Part shown: positions 9,140-17,729 of the stretch, in pieces
Layout: every line of letters begins with the position of its first letter
Position numbering within the stretch: position 1 is the first letter of the stretch
Origin: Bacteroidota bacterium
GTDB taxonomy: Bacteria > Bacteroidota > Bacteroidia > Chitinophagales > Chitinophagaceae
NCBI GenBank assembly: GCA_023409975.1
Contig: JAEYQO010000056.1
Location: 1 to 64,000 of the forward strand
Reading direction: 5' to 3'
Length of the DNA stretch: 64,000 nt
Program-made: the position numbers and the translations under genes
Notes under the pieces: model-generated
Told to the model about the DNA's origin: nothing
The model's input: the letters and a program-made list of their open reading frames with translations, nothing else
The model's database searches: none

Positions 9140-12100
9140 CTAACGCGTTTGCTGGCGATGCAGGGCGACGCGCGAGGTATTATCATCGAGCCCCAGGGCT
9201 TCATAAATATAATCCTGCGCAACAGTCCGGACACTCAGACGATTAATCTGGTTATTCTCCGCACTGGGATTTACCCGGTTAGTGAGAATGATGAATACCA
9301 CACCTGTAGCAGGATCAGCCCATCCGGCTGTGCCGGTGAAACCCTGATGTCCGAAAGCGTGACCACTGACCTTATTACCAGCGGGACCGCCATCGCTGCT
9401 ATTGTTGGAAGGCTTATCGAAGCCCAGGCCTCTGCGACTGATGGAAGATCCGTATGCGGTGAACTTCCGGACGGTAGATTCTTTGAAAAAGCGCTTTCCG
9501 TTATAGGAACCTCCGTTGAGTAACATTTGAAAAACGGCCGCTGCATCCTGTGCCGTTGAGAACAAACCGGCATGCCCTGCCACGCCACCAAAAAGTGCTG
9601 CTCCCGGATCATGAACATAACCCTTTACTAATTGCTTCCGGAATACTACATCCTGTTCTGTGGGTGCAATATCTGCGGCGGAGTACTTCTTCCAGGCATT
9701 ATAGCTGATCCTTTTTAAACCCATTGGTTTGTAAAACGTCTGATCTACATATTGATCTATTGGCTTTTTCGTTATGGCTTCCACAACTGCGGCCAGAAAG
9801 TAGAAGTCAAGATCGCTGTAGACATAACGTTTACGACTGTCCACGGGGCTCTCCAGAATTTCCTTCCAGACTTGCTGTGGATAATCATCCCGGAGAAACA
9901 GGTCGTTTGCTACTGGTACGGTGTAACCTGCCTTAAGCGTCTTACTGTACAACGATGCCGACGGTTGTCCGTGTGCGTCCAGTGTTGACTTATAAAATGG
10001 GATCCACGCTTTCAGTCCAGCCTGATGCAGCAACAGGTCTTTGATAGTTATAGAAGATTTATTAGTGCCTTTAGTCCACGGTAGATAATCGCCCAGGGTA
10101 TTCTCGAGTTTCAAACGGCCCTCGTCGTAAAGCTTCATCACTGCGATGGTGGTTGACATGACTTTGGTCATAGATGCAACATCGTAAATCGTATTCAGAT
10201 CAACACGCTTATCCTTCCCAAAGTCATGATAACCGAAGGCTTCATCATAGAATATTCTACCGTCTTTGGCTGCGATGATTCTCGCACCAGGAAACGCTTT
10301 GTTAGCGATACTCCGTTGCATAAACTCACTCAATTCAACCAGTGAGTGGCTGTTAACGACCCCGGCGTCCTCTACAAAATCCACTTTTCGCAAGGTGGAG
10401 GCCTTGCCTGCGACTAATTGTTCTGCTGGAGTTTCAGGTTCCAAAGGTCGCATAATCATACCGGGACATGGTGTCACTGGTAAACGACCTTGAGGAAGTG
10501 CTTCTCTCAATAGTACCTTAGCAACTGCCAGTTGAGTCGTAGGATCGTCCTCATAAGCAACGATTGCTCCCCTTGCGTCGCACACGTTTTTGAGCAGGTA
10601 AGGATTACCCATGATCACGTAGACCACGTTTGGTAAAGACTCTGCATCCCTGATAAATTTCATCTGCTGGGCATCCAGGCCATAATTACCGCTGCTACCC
10701 GGATAGAAACCCATGTTGTGAACTACAACAAGATTCACATCATTATTCGACATTCCTTCCTTCACTTTCTGAAGCGTAGACGATGTCGTTCCTTTCGGAA
10801 GCCAGTTGAACCGAAGATCCGGGATTGCTGTCCGGAGTTCTGTAAAGAGTTCGCTTTGGGTGGCATTCACTCCGATGTAACCCACCTTAGCATCTCCCTT
10901 GTTGATTCTGCCAAGCACACCATCAAGATCACGAACCAGGGTTACCGATTTAGCAGCAGCTTCCTCTTTTATGGCCGCTATATCCTTGTTCAAATCAGCA
11001 ACCAGATTGGTGGTATTAATAGGCTTAAACTGCTTAAGACCAGCTTCGTATTTGGCAGCAAGTATTTTCCTGACGCTATGGCTGAGGCGCGCTTCATCGA
11101 TCTGGCCCTGATCGTAGGCTAGTTTGATCTTAGCTATAGCAGCAGGAACATCTTGTGAAAAAAGAAGCACATCATTGCCTGCTTCGAAAGCCAGCAGATC
11201 CACCTCACCGGGCTGGTAATATTTCGCTACACCCTGCATATTGAGCGCATCGGTATAGATAAGGCCCTTAAAGCCCAGTTTACCTTTCAGGATATTGGTG
11301 ATCGTATTCTTCGATAAGGTAGTCGGTACCTTTGGCCGAGGTTCGAGGGCTGGTACTTCAAGGTGTGCAATCATCACACTCTGGACACCTGCTTTGATGA
11401 GCGCCTTGAATGGAAAAAACTCGACGCTGTCCAGACCGGCCAGGGGCTTTCTTATAATTGGAAGATCCTTATGCGAATCTACATCAGTATCTCCATGACC
11501 TGGAAAATGCTTTGCGGATGCCATTACACCATTCTTCTGCAGGCCGTTCATATAGGCAATTCCCAGCCTTGCGACGAGCATTTTGTCCTCTCCAAAAGAA
11601 CGGGCGTTTATGACAGGGTTATTTGGGTTGTTATTCACATCTACAACAGGCGCAAAATCCACGTGCACTCCAAGCCGTTTACTTTGGTCCGCGACTGCTT
11701 TACCGAGCTTATAGGCCAACATAGAGTCACCTGTAGCACCGATCATCATCTGACGTGGCAGATCCTTCACACCGGTCAACCGCATACCCAGACCCCATTC
11801 AGCATCCATTGCGATTAACAGCGGCACTTTTGCCAGTTGCTGCAACTTATTGGTTTGCTGAGCCTGGCTTACGGGGTCGCCCTGCATATATATAATACCA
11901 CCTATCTGACCGTTATTGACCAGCCCGGTAATTTCAGCCTCATTGTATTTGGGACCGCCGGAATAGGCAGCAACCATAAATAACTGGCCAATCTTCTCAC
12001 TAGTTGAAAGTTGATTGTAAACACTATCGACCCACCGGCTTTTAGCTTTTTGAGCGGCAGTTAATTCATTATCAGTTTTAACACTTTGTGCAGAAACCAG

Positions 12101-12148
12101 TAATACAACAGACAGTAAAAAAAGTATGTAAATCCCTCTCCATGACAT
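9140..12148 (-). CDS. GH3 beta-N-acetylhexosaminidase fused to class C beta-lactamase-like serine hydrolase
   Basis: Residues 1-21 form a signal peptide. Residues about 45-370 are a glycoside hydrolase family 3 domain with the NagZ-type His-Asp motif KHFPGHGDTDVDSH (213-226) and nucleophile Asp300 in IYTDALN. A GH3 C-terminal-type sandwich follows. Residues about 600-990 are a serine beta-lactamase/penicillin-binding fold: SxxK at Ser659-Lys662, YSD (777-779) in place of the usual YxN, and GHQGFTG near 926 in the KTG position. The GH3 part should cleave GlcNAc-beta-1,4-anhMurNAc-type bonds in the periplasm; the other half could be a D,D-carboxypeptidase, esterase or amidase. Such fusions occur across Bacteroidota. 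A -7 box lies 5 nt before the ATG at 12148. Confidence 0.9.
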   Translation of the reverse strand: MSWRGIYILFLLSVVLLVSAQSVKTDNELTAAQKAKSRWVDSVYNQLSTSEKIGQLFMVAAYSGGPKYNEAEITGLVNNGQIGGIIYMQGDPVSQAQQTNKLQQLAKVPLLIAMDAEWGLGMRLTGVKDLPRQMMIGATGDSMLAYKLGKAVADQSKRLGVHVDFAPVVDVNNNPNNPVINARSFGEDKMLVARLGIAYMNGLQKNGVMASAKHFPGHGDTDVDSHKDLPIIRKPLAGLDSVEFFPFKALIKAGVQSVMIAHLEVPALEPRPKVPTTLSKNTITNILKGKLGFKGLIYTDALNMQGVAKYYQPGEVDLLAFEAGNDVLLFSQDVPAAIAKIKLAYDQGQIDEARLSHSVRKILAAKYEAGLKQFKPINTTNLVADLNKDIAAIKEEAAAKSVTLVRDLDGVLGRINKGDAKVGYIGVNATQSELFTELRTAIPDLRFNWLPKGTTSSTLQKVKEGMSNNDVNLVVVHNMGFYPGSSGNYGLDAQQMKFIRDAESLPNVVYVIMGNPYLLKNVCDARGAIVAYEDDPTTQLAVAKVLLREALPQGRLPVTPCPGMIMRPLEPETPAEQLVAGKASTLRKVDFVEDAGVVNSHSLVELSEFMQRSIANKAFPGARIIAAKDGRIFYDEAFGYHDFGKDKRVDLNTIYDVASMTKVMSTTIAVMKLYDEGRLKLENTLGDYLPWTKGTNKSSITIKDLLLHQAGLKAWIPFYKSTLDAHGQPSASLYSKTLKAGYTVPVANDLFLRDDYPQQVWKEILESPVDSRKRYVYSDLDFYFLAAVVEAITKKPIDQYVDQTFYKPMGLKRISYNAWKKYSAADIAPTEQDVVFRKQLVKGYVHDPGAALFGGVAGHAGLFSTAQDAAAVFQMLLNGGSYNGKRFFKESTVRKFTAYGSSISRRGLGFDKPSNNSSDGGPAGNKVSGHAFGHQGFTGTAGWADPATGVVFIILTNRVNPSAENNQINRLSVRTVAQDYIYEALGLDDNTSRVALHRQQTR

Positions 12149-12153
12149 ATATA

Positions 12154-12161
12154 CAAATATA
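12154..12161 (-). promoter_or_regulatory. -7 box directly upstream of the GH3 fusion gene
   Basis: The minus strand reads TATATTTG, a full TAnnTTTG match ending 5 nt before the ATG at 12148. As for murB, this would give a transcript with almost no leader. Confidence 0.4.
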
Positions 12162-12526
12162 GCCCAAAGGGTCTTAAATGGGTCTTAAAATGCATAACCG
12201 CAGAACCTGGAAAGGACCTGCGGTTTTTGACCCACTATGTGCATTTTCATTTTGAATGGAATGCAGTACAAATCTCTCCATGGAAAGTCGACTGTTCTAT
12301 AATATAGATCATAAATTTGGATGATCCTGGTCATGGAACAACGAAGGGCTGGTAAAAACCAGCCCTCGAGATTTTATCTATACCCTGATTAGCTATAATC
12401 AGCAAATGCAAGATACTACAGCAGATAGCGGGGATTGTCATGGGGTTGTAGGGAAGAATCATAGATCTGTCAGAATATACACGGGAGTGGTAACGGAAGC
12501 CGGCCTCAAACCTCGTCAGTGCTGAT
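12162..12526. other. 365-bp intergenic region with several hairpins
   Basis: This divergent spacer between the GH3 gene and alaS holds no convincing ORF. It has three clear inverted repeats: ACCGCAG/CTGCGGT followed by T5 around 12198-12228, AGGGCTGGT-AAAA-ACCAGCCCT at 12345-12366, and CTGATTA-GCTA-TAATCAG at 12385-12402. A lone -7-like box TAAATTTG at 12312-12319 reads toward the second hairpin, so a very short transcript is conceivable but unproven. Confidence 0.4.
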
Positions 12527-12534
12527 TATCTTTG
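12527..12534 (+). promoter_or_regulatory. -7 box of the alaS promoter
   Basis: TATCTTTG fully matches TAnnTTTG and lies 24 nt before the ATG at 12559. It overlaps an in-frame TTG at 12532 that would otherwise be a possible start, which argues that translation begins at 12559. Confidence 0.55.
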
Positions 12535-12558
12535 CCTCCACTTATTTCATCAGCTAAT

Positions 12559-15186
12559 ATGTTAACAGCCCACGAGATCCGCCAGCAGTTTCTGGATTTC
12601 TTCAAGAATAAAGGTCATCAGATAGTTCCTTCTTCACCGATCGTAGTCAAAAACGATCCTACCCTACTATTCACTAATGCCGGCATGAACCAGTTCAAAG
12701 AGTACTTTCTTGGTGAACGAAATGCGGTTCATACCAGGATTGCAGATACACAAAAGTGTCTTCGGGTTAGCGGAAAGCATAACGATCTGGAAGAAGTTGG
12801 TGTTGATACCTATCATCACACGATGTTTGAAATGCTGGGAAACTGGAGCTTTGGCGACTATTTTAAGCAGGAAGCCATAGCCTGGAGTTGGGAGCTTCTT
12901 ACAGAGGTATATAAGATCCCAAAGGATCGACTGTATGTGACTGTTTTCGAAGGTGATGAAAAAGAGCAGCTTCCAAAGGATGAAGAAGCCTTGAATTATT
13001 GGAAGCAGTGGATCTCAGAAGACAGGATCCTTTTGGGAAATAAGAAAGACAATTTCTGGGAAATGGGTGATACCGGGCCCTGTGGTCCGTGCTCGGAAAT
13101 TCATGTAGACTGCAGGAGCCATGATGAGCGGGCTTTGGTTGATGGCAGAACACTCGTCAATGCGGATCATCCTCAGGTCATTGAGATATGGAACAATGTA
13201 TTCATGCAGTTTAATCGCCTAAAGGATGGGAGTCTAGAGCCCCTTCCTGCCAAACATGTGGATACTGGGATGGGGCTGGAGCGATTGGTCAGAGTGCTAC
13301 AGGGCAAACAGAGTAATTACGATACCGACCTGTTTACTGGTACAATTGCCAGGATAGAAGAGGTAACCGGTAAGTCATATGGATTCTCTGATCAAAAGGC
13401 TGATGTCGCCTTCCGCGTGCTTTCAGATCATATCCGGGCCATAGGCTTTACGATAGCCGATGGTCAGCTTCCTTCCAATACAGGTGCCGGGTACGTCATT
13501 CGCAGGATTCTGCGCAGGGCCGTACGGTATTATTTCACTTACCTGGATTATAAACAGCCGTTGCTGCATCAGCTAATGCCGGTATTAAGTGAGCAATTTG
13601 CCGGTGTGTTTCCAGAATTGAGAAAGCAGCTTGAGCTGGTAGTGAAAGTAGTCCGCGAAGAGGAAGAGGCATTTCTCAGAACCCTGGATAAGGGGTTGAA
13701 GAAAATTGAAGATATCATTCAGGATACGCGTTCCCGGAAAACAGAAATCATCGATGGCCGTGCAGCATTCGAACTGTATGATACTTTTGGATTTCCGATT
13801 GATCTCACCCGGCTCATTGCCTCCGAACAGGGCTTCAGTGTTGATGAAAAGGCCTTTGAAACAGAAATGCGGCAGCAAAAGGAAAGAAGCCGGGCTGCAA
13901 CTGCCCTGGATACGGATGATTGGGTTATCATTCAGGAGGGGAGTAATAGATTTATAGGTTATGACTCCCTTGAAGCACAAGCGAATATTCTGAAGTATCG
14001 GCGTGTCAAGGCTAAAGGAAAGGAAGCCTATCAGATAGTATTGGACCTCACGCCATTTTATGCTGAAAGTGGCGGACAAGTTGGCGATACAGGTGAGCTG
14101 ATCTTTCCCACTGAAAGCGTTCAGGTCGTGGATACTAAACGGGAAAACGATTTAATCATTCATTTCACAGAGATTCTACCCGTGGATGCGAAGGCACCGG
14201 TACTGGCGAAAGTCGACAGGCAAAAACGCCTTCATACTGCTGTGCATCATAGTGCGACCCATCTGCTACATGCAGCACTGCGAACAGTACTGGGAACACA
14301 TGTGGTCCAGAAAGGATCTTTGGTGAACGAGGAATACCTGCGATTCGACTTTGCACATTTTGCAAAAGTTTCTGAGGAGGAAATACATAGGATTGAAACC
14401 CTGGTTAACTCCAAAATCCGGGAAAATGTTGAAGTAGTCATCCGGGAGATGAGCAAGGATGAGGCGCTGGAGATGGGTGCGATGGCGCTCTTTGGTGAGA
14501 AGTACGGTGATAGAGTAAGAGTGGTGATCATCGATCCCGAATATTCCGTTGAACTCTGCGGCGGAACCCATGTCGGTTCAACCGGACAGCTGGGGCTGTT
14601 CAAGATTAGACAGGAAACTGCAGTTGCCGCAGGTGTGAGACGTATCGAAGCAGTAAGCGGACATTCAGCAGAAGAGTATATCAATGACCATCTAAGACAA
14701 CTGCAGGAAGTCAAACAGGCGTTGAAAAACCCCAAAGAGCCATTGAAGGCTATCGAGAAATTAGCGGAAGAAAAATCTAAACTTGAGAAGCACCTCGAGA
14801 TGATGGAAGCACGTCTTCTGGTTGGAATCCGAAACGAGCTTTTGACGAAGGACGAAATAATCAATCAGGTCACTTTTGTGGGTGATATTGTAGAAGTAGG
14901 GTCTGCAGATGCACTAAAAAAGCTATGTATGGATATCAAACACCATTTGAATGACCATGTCATAGTGTTGTGCGCTAATATTGGTGGAAAACCCTCTGTT
15001 GCAGTGGGTGTTGCTGAAACTGTAGCTGCCGCGAAGGGACTTGACGCGGGAAAAATCATTAAAGAGCAGGTAGCTCCTTTGATCAAAGGAGGCGGAGGTG
15101 GACAGAAGACTTTTGCCACTGCGGGCGGTCAGGATGCCAGCCAATTACTGACTGTTATTGATCAGATCAGAGGATTGATTTCATAA
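12559..15186 (+). CDS. alaS: alanyl-tRNA synthetase
   Basis: The 875-residue class II synthetase charges tRNA-Ala. The N-terminus MLTAHEIRQQFLDFF and the segment PTLLFTNAGMNQFK are hallmark AlaRS sequences. The editing domain zinc motif HHSATHLLH lies near residue 567, the matching CGGTHV near 669, and a C-Ala domain with GGGGGGQKTFATAGG ends the protein. The frame is open nine codons upstream to a TTG at 12532, but that codon overlaps the -7 box and AlaRS proteins begin at the MLTAHEI segment, so I use 12559. It is followed 25 bp later by upxY on the same strand. Confidence 0.97.
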   Translation: MLTAHEIRQQFLDFFKNKGHQIVPSSPIVVKNDPTLLFTNAGMNQFKEYFLGERNAVHTRIADTQKCLRVSGKHNDLEEVGVDTYHHTMFEMLGNWSFGDYFKQEAIAWSWELLTEVYKIPKDRLYVTVFEGDEKEQLPKDEEALNYWKQWISEDRILLGNKKDNFWEMGDTGPCGPCSEIHVDCRSHDERALVDGRTLVNADHPQVIEIWNNVFMQFNRLKDGSLEPLPAKHVDTGMGLERLVRVLQGKQSNYDTDLFTGTIARIEEVTGKSYGFSDQKADVAFRVLSDHIRAIGFTIADGQLPSNTGAGYVIRRILRRAVRYYFTYLDYKQPLLHQLMPVLSEQFAGVFPELRKQLELVVKVVREEEEAFLRTLDKGLKKIEDIIQDTRSRKTEIIDGRAAFELYDTFGFPIDLTRLIASEQGFSVDEKAFETEMRQQKERSRAATALDTDDWVIIQEGSNRFIGYDSLEAQANILKYRRVKAKGKEAYQIVLDLTPFYAESGGQVGDTGELIFPTESVQVVDTKRENDLIIHFTEILPVDAKAPVLAKVDRQKRLHTAVHHSATHLLHAALRTVLGTHVVQKGSLVNEEYLRFDFAHFAKVSEEEIHRIETLVNSKIRENVEVVIREMSKDEALEMGAMALFGEKYGDRVRVVIIDPEYSVELCGGTHVGSTGQLGLFKIRQETAVAAGVRRIEAVSGHSAEEYINDHLRQLQEVKQALKNPKEPLKAIEKLAEEKSKLEKHLEMMEARLLVGIRNELLTKDEIINQVTFVGDIVEVGSADALKKLCMDIKHHLNDHVIVLCANIGGKPSVAVGVAETVAAAKGLDAGKIIKEQVAPLIKGGGGGQKTFATAGGQDASQLLTVIDQIRGLIS

Positions 15187-15211
15187 GTATTCGTAACCAA
15201 AATATAGCTGT

Positions 15212-15721
15212 ATGCCCTGGTACGTCCTGTACACCAAGCCCAGGAATGAAAAGAAAACGGCTCAATTGCTTGAGGCTAAAAGCATTGAAGTCTATTGCCC
15301 CTTACACGAAACCATCAGGCAATGGAGCGATCGTAAGAAGAAAGTGACTGAACCGCTCTTCCGTTCTTACATCTTTGTAAAGCTCAGCGAATATGAAAAG
15401 GAGCAGGTCGCTGTTCTGACCACCCCTGGAGCGGTTAGATTTCTTTGGTGGCTCGGAAAGCCGGGAGTTGTCCGGGATGAAGAAATTCAGGCAATTCAGG
15501 ATTTTCTGAACAGGTTTCGCGGGAGCAGGATCGAAGTGACCTTTCAACCGGGCGATGATCTAAAAATCACCAGCGGTCCTCTTAAAGACAAAAGTGGTAA
15601 GCTTATTGAATTACGGGGTTCCAGGGCGATTCTTCAGTTACGCTCTTTAGGCTGGAACGTAATGGCCGAAATTCCCCTTGCCAACCTAACTGCCTCTGAT
15701 GACGAAGGCGCTGAATTCTAG
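15212..15721 (+). CDS. UpxY-family transcription antiterminator (NusG-like)
   Basis: The 169-residue protein has a NusG N-terminal domain (MPWYVLYTKPRNEKK onward, with PLFRSYIFVKL) and a C-terminal KOW-like segment (FQPGDDLKITSGPLKDKSGK). UpxY proteins are NusG paralogues that let RNA polymerase read through leaders of capsular or exopolysaccharide operons in Bacteroidota and normally sit first in such an operon. Here the gene follows alaS by 25 bp and is followed at once by a convergent gene: the two stop codons share the palindrome CTAG at 15718-15721. Therefore it has no polysaccharide operon directly in cis. It may act in trans, or the original operon was rearranged. Confidence 0.88.
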   Translation: MPWYVLYTKPRNEKKTAQLLEAKSIEVYCPLHETIRQWSDRKKKVTEPLFRSYIFVKLSEYEKEQVAVLTTPGAVRFLWWLGKPGVVRDEEIQAIQDFLNRFRGSRIEVTFQPGDDLKITSGPLKDKSGKLIELRGSRAILQLRSLGWNVMAEIPLANLTASDDEGAEF

Positions 15722-17619
15722 TCTTTAACTTTCATATCAAGGCTCTCGAATGCTGAGTTATTTGAAATGAACTCAGGCACAAGTCCTTTCATTAAAGCAA
15801 CTGTTTCAAAGGTGTAATGCATTTTAGCGCATTCAATGAGTCGGTCTACCTTTTCAGTGACATCACTAAAATCATACTCCCGCACCTGTGCTATTGTTAT
15901 CTTCTGGTGGTAGGTCGGTAGCGTATTTTCGGCTGTGTTTAGGACCTCTTCATAGAGCTTCTCACCTGGGCGCAGGCCAGAATAAACGATTTGGATGTCT
16001 ACCCCTGGCTGACGGCCGGAAAGGCGGATCATTTTATTGGCCAGGTCCACGATCCTGACGGGTTCTCCCATATCGAATACGAAGATCTCACCTCCCTGAC
16101 CCATCACGCCTGCTTCGATGACTAACTGGCATGCCTCAGGGATTGTCATAAAGTATCGGGTGATGTCGGGGTGGGTCACTGTGATGGGCCCTCCTTTTTC
16201 AATCTGTTGACGGAATCTTGGAATCACGGACCCATTCGATCCCAAAACGTTACCAAAACGTGTGGTAATAAACTTTGTTGCCCTATGTTTTGTATTTCGG
16301 GTGAGATTCCTGAAAAGGCTTTGAGTGAAGATCTCAGCAATTCGTTTTGAAGCACCCATAACGTTTGTGGGATTCACAGCTTTGTCCGTGGACACCATCA
16401 CAAACTTTTCAACACCATTTGCAATTGCCAGTTCAGCCAGTACTCTTGTACCCAAAACATTATTTAAAACTGCGACTGAGGGATTATCTTCCATTAACGG
16501 AACATGCTTGTAGGCCGCTGCATGGAAAAGAAACTCAGGACTATAGATTTCAAACAGGTGTTCCATCCGGACCGGGTCACAGATATCGCCGATGTACCCT
16601 TTGATCGCCACACTAGGGAATCGTTCCTGCATTTCCAGGCAGATCTCATGAAGAGGAGTCTCTGCTTTGTCACAAAGTATGATCAACGAAGGCTTAAACC
16701 TGGTAAGCTGCCGAACCAATTCAGATCCTATAGAACCTGCAGCACCTGTGACTAAAATCTTCCGGCCTTTCAATTCATGTATAATCTGCTGATTGTGAAT
16801 AGTGATCACATCTCTCTCCAGAAGATCCTCAATATTGACATCCTTTAATTGCTCTGTAGCCAGTTTACCATCGAGCCACTGCTGGATAGGAGGTACCTGC
16901 TGCACCCTCAGACCATATTGTAAAGCTTTATCAACCAACAAGTTGAGCTTGTCCAAAGGCACTTCCTTATTGGCGAGAATCACCAACTTCACTCCATCCT
17001 TCCTGAGGCTTTCAAAAGTCTGATCCGTAAGTGCATAAATTGGGAGCCCTTCAAGCTTCTTTCCCTTCTTATTCAATTGATCATCAAGGAATGCGCATAT
17101 CTGCAGGTGGCTTTGGGGGTGGTCTGTGATGACCCTTTTCAAATGAAGACCATGCTCCGAAGTATCAAATATGACTGCCTTCTTTCTATGCTTCATCAAC
17201 TGGTCGACGAAGAACACTCTGTAGCAGTGACGGACCAGCATTCTATAACCAACAAGTCCGAATGCCGAAATGAAGAAGTTGATAAAAATCGTAGCTCGTG
17301 AGAGAAAAAATACACCTTTCTGATAGTATACGAATCCAATTACTACATAAAGCGCTGAAGCCAACGCCGTAATAGTCACCAATCGGAACGTGTCCCTCAT
17401 GGTGGTATACCGTACAATTCCCGCAAATGTCTTAAAGATATAGAACAGACTTGCATTGATCGCAACTACTACAGCCAGAACAAAATCAAGGTTCTTTAGC
17501 GCCGATGCAAAGTTGAAATTATGCCGTATTGTCTTGGCAATCAGCACTGCCACTACCACACACAGCAGATCAAGCGCGAAGATCAGCCATCGCGGCAACG
17601 TTTTTAATCTTTCAGACAT
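15718..17619 (-). CDS. membrane-bound nucleoside-diphosphate-sugar 4,6-dehydratase (FlaA1/WbpM/CapD family)
   Basis: The 633-residue protein has about four N-terminal membrane helices (residues 10-130), a first Rossmann-like domain (about 145-280) and a second dehydratase domain with the NAD motif GAAGSIGSEL near residue 295. The active site reads STDKAVNPTNVMGASK: Met stands where most short-chain enzymes have Tyr, the known S/M/K pattern of the large WbpM/PglF type. These convert UDP-GlcNAc to UDP-4-keto-6-deoxy sugars for surface polysaccharide or glycan. It is tail to tail with upxY, which supports a polysaccharide role. A good -7 box lies upstream. Confidence 0.92.
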   Translation of the reverse strand: MSERLKTLPRWLIFALDLLCVVVAVLIAKTIRHNFNFASALKNLDFVLAVVVAINASLFYIFKTFAGIVRYTTMRDTFRLVTITALASALYVVIGFVYYQKGVFFLSRATIFINFFISAFGLVGYRMLVRHCYRVFFVDQLMKHRKKAVIFDTSEHGLHLKRVITDHPQSHLQICAFLDDQLNKKGKKLEGLPIYALTDQTFESLRKDGVKLVILANKEVPLDKLNLLVDKALQYGLRVQQVPPIQQWLDGKLATEQLKDVNIEDLLERDVITIHNQQIIHELKGRKILVTGAAGSIGSELVRQLTRFKPSLIILCDKAETPLHEICLEMQERFPSVAIKGYIGDICDPVRMEHLFEIYSPEFLFHAAAYKHVPLMEDNPSVAVLNNVLGTRVLAELAIANGVEKFVMVSTDKAVNPTNVMGASKRIAEIFTQSLFRNLTRNTKHRATKFITTRFGNVLGSNGSVIPRFRQQIEKGGPITVTHPDITRYFMTIPEACQLVIEAGVMGQGGEIFVFDMGEPVRIVDLANKMIRLSGRQPGVDIQIVYSGLRPGEKLYEEVLNTAENTLPTYHQKITIAQVREYDFSDVTEKVDRLIECAKMHYTFETVALMKGLVPEFISNNSAFESLDMKVKD

Positions 17620-17669
17620 ACTCTCTGTTTTTTCAATGGGGGGTAGACAGGGGGAGGTTCAATTTTGGC

Positions 17670-17677
17670 CAAAAGTA
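17670..17677 (-). promoter_or_regulatory. -7 box of the dehydratase gene
   Basis: The minus strand reads TACTTTTG (TAnnTTTG), 50 nt before the ATG at 17619, preceded by very AT-rich sequence. The -33 position has TTTC rather than TTTG. Confidence 0.45.
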
Positions 17678-17729
17678 ATATTTTTTTATTTAAAATGAAA
17701 CTTTTAACTCAAGGTTAATAGAATTATTT

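Noticed and set aside
9876..9884. Perfect DnaA box TGTGGATAA inside the GH3 gene, and one at 42300-42308
   Set aside because: Single boxes inside coding sequence without neighbours; expected by chance in 64 kb.
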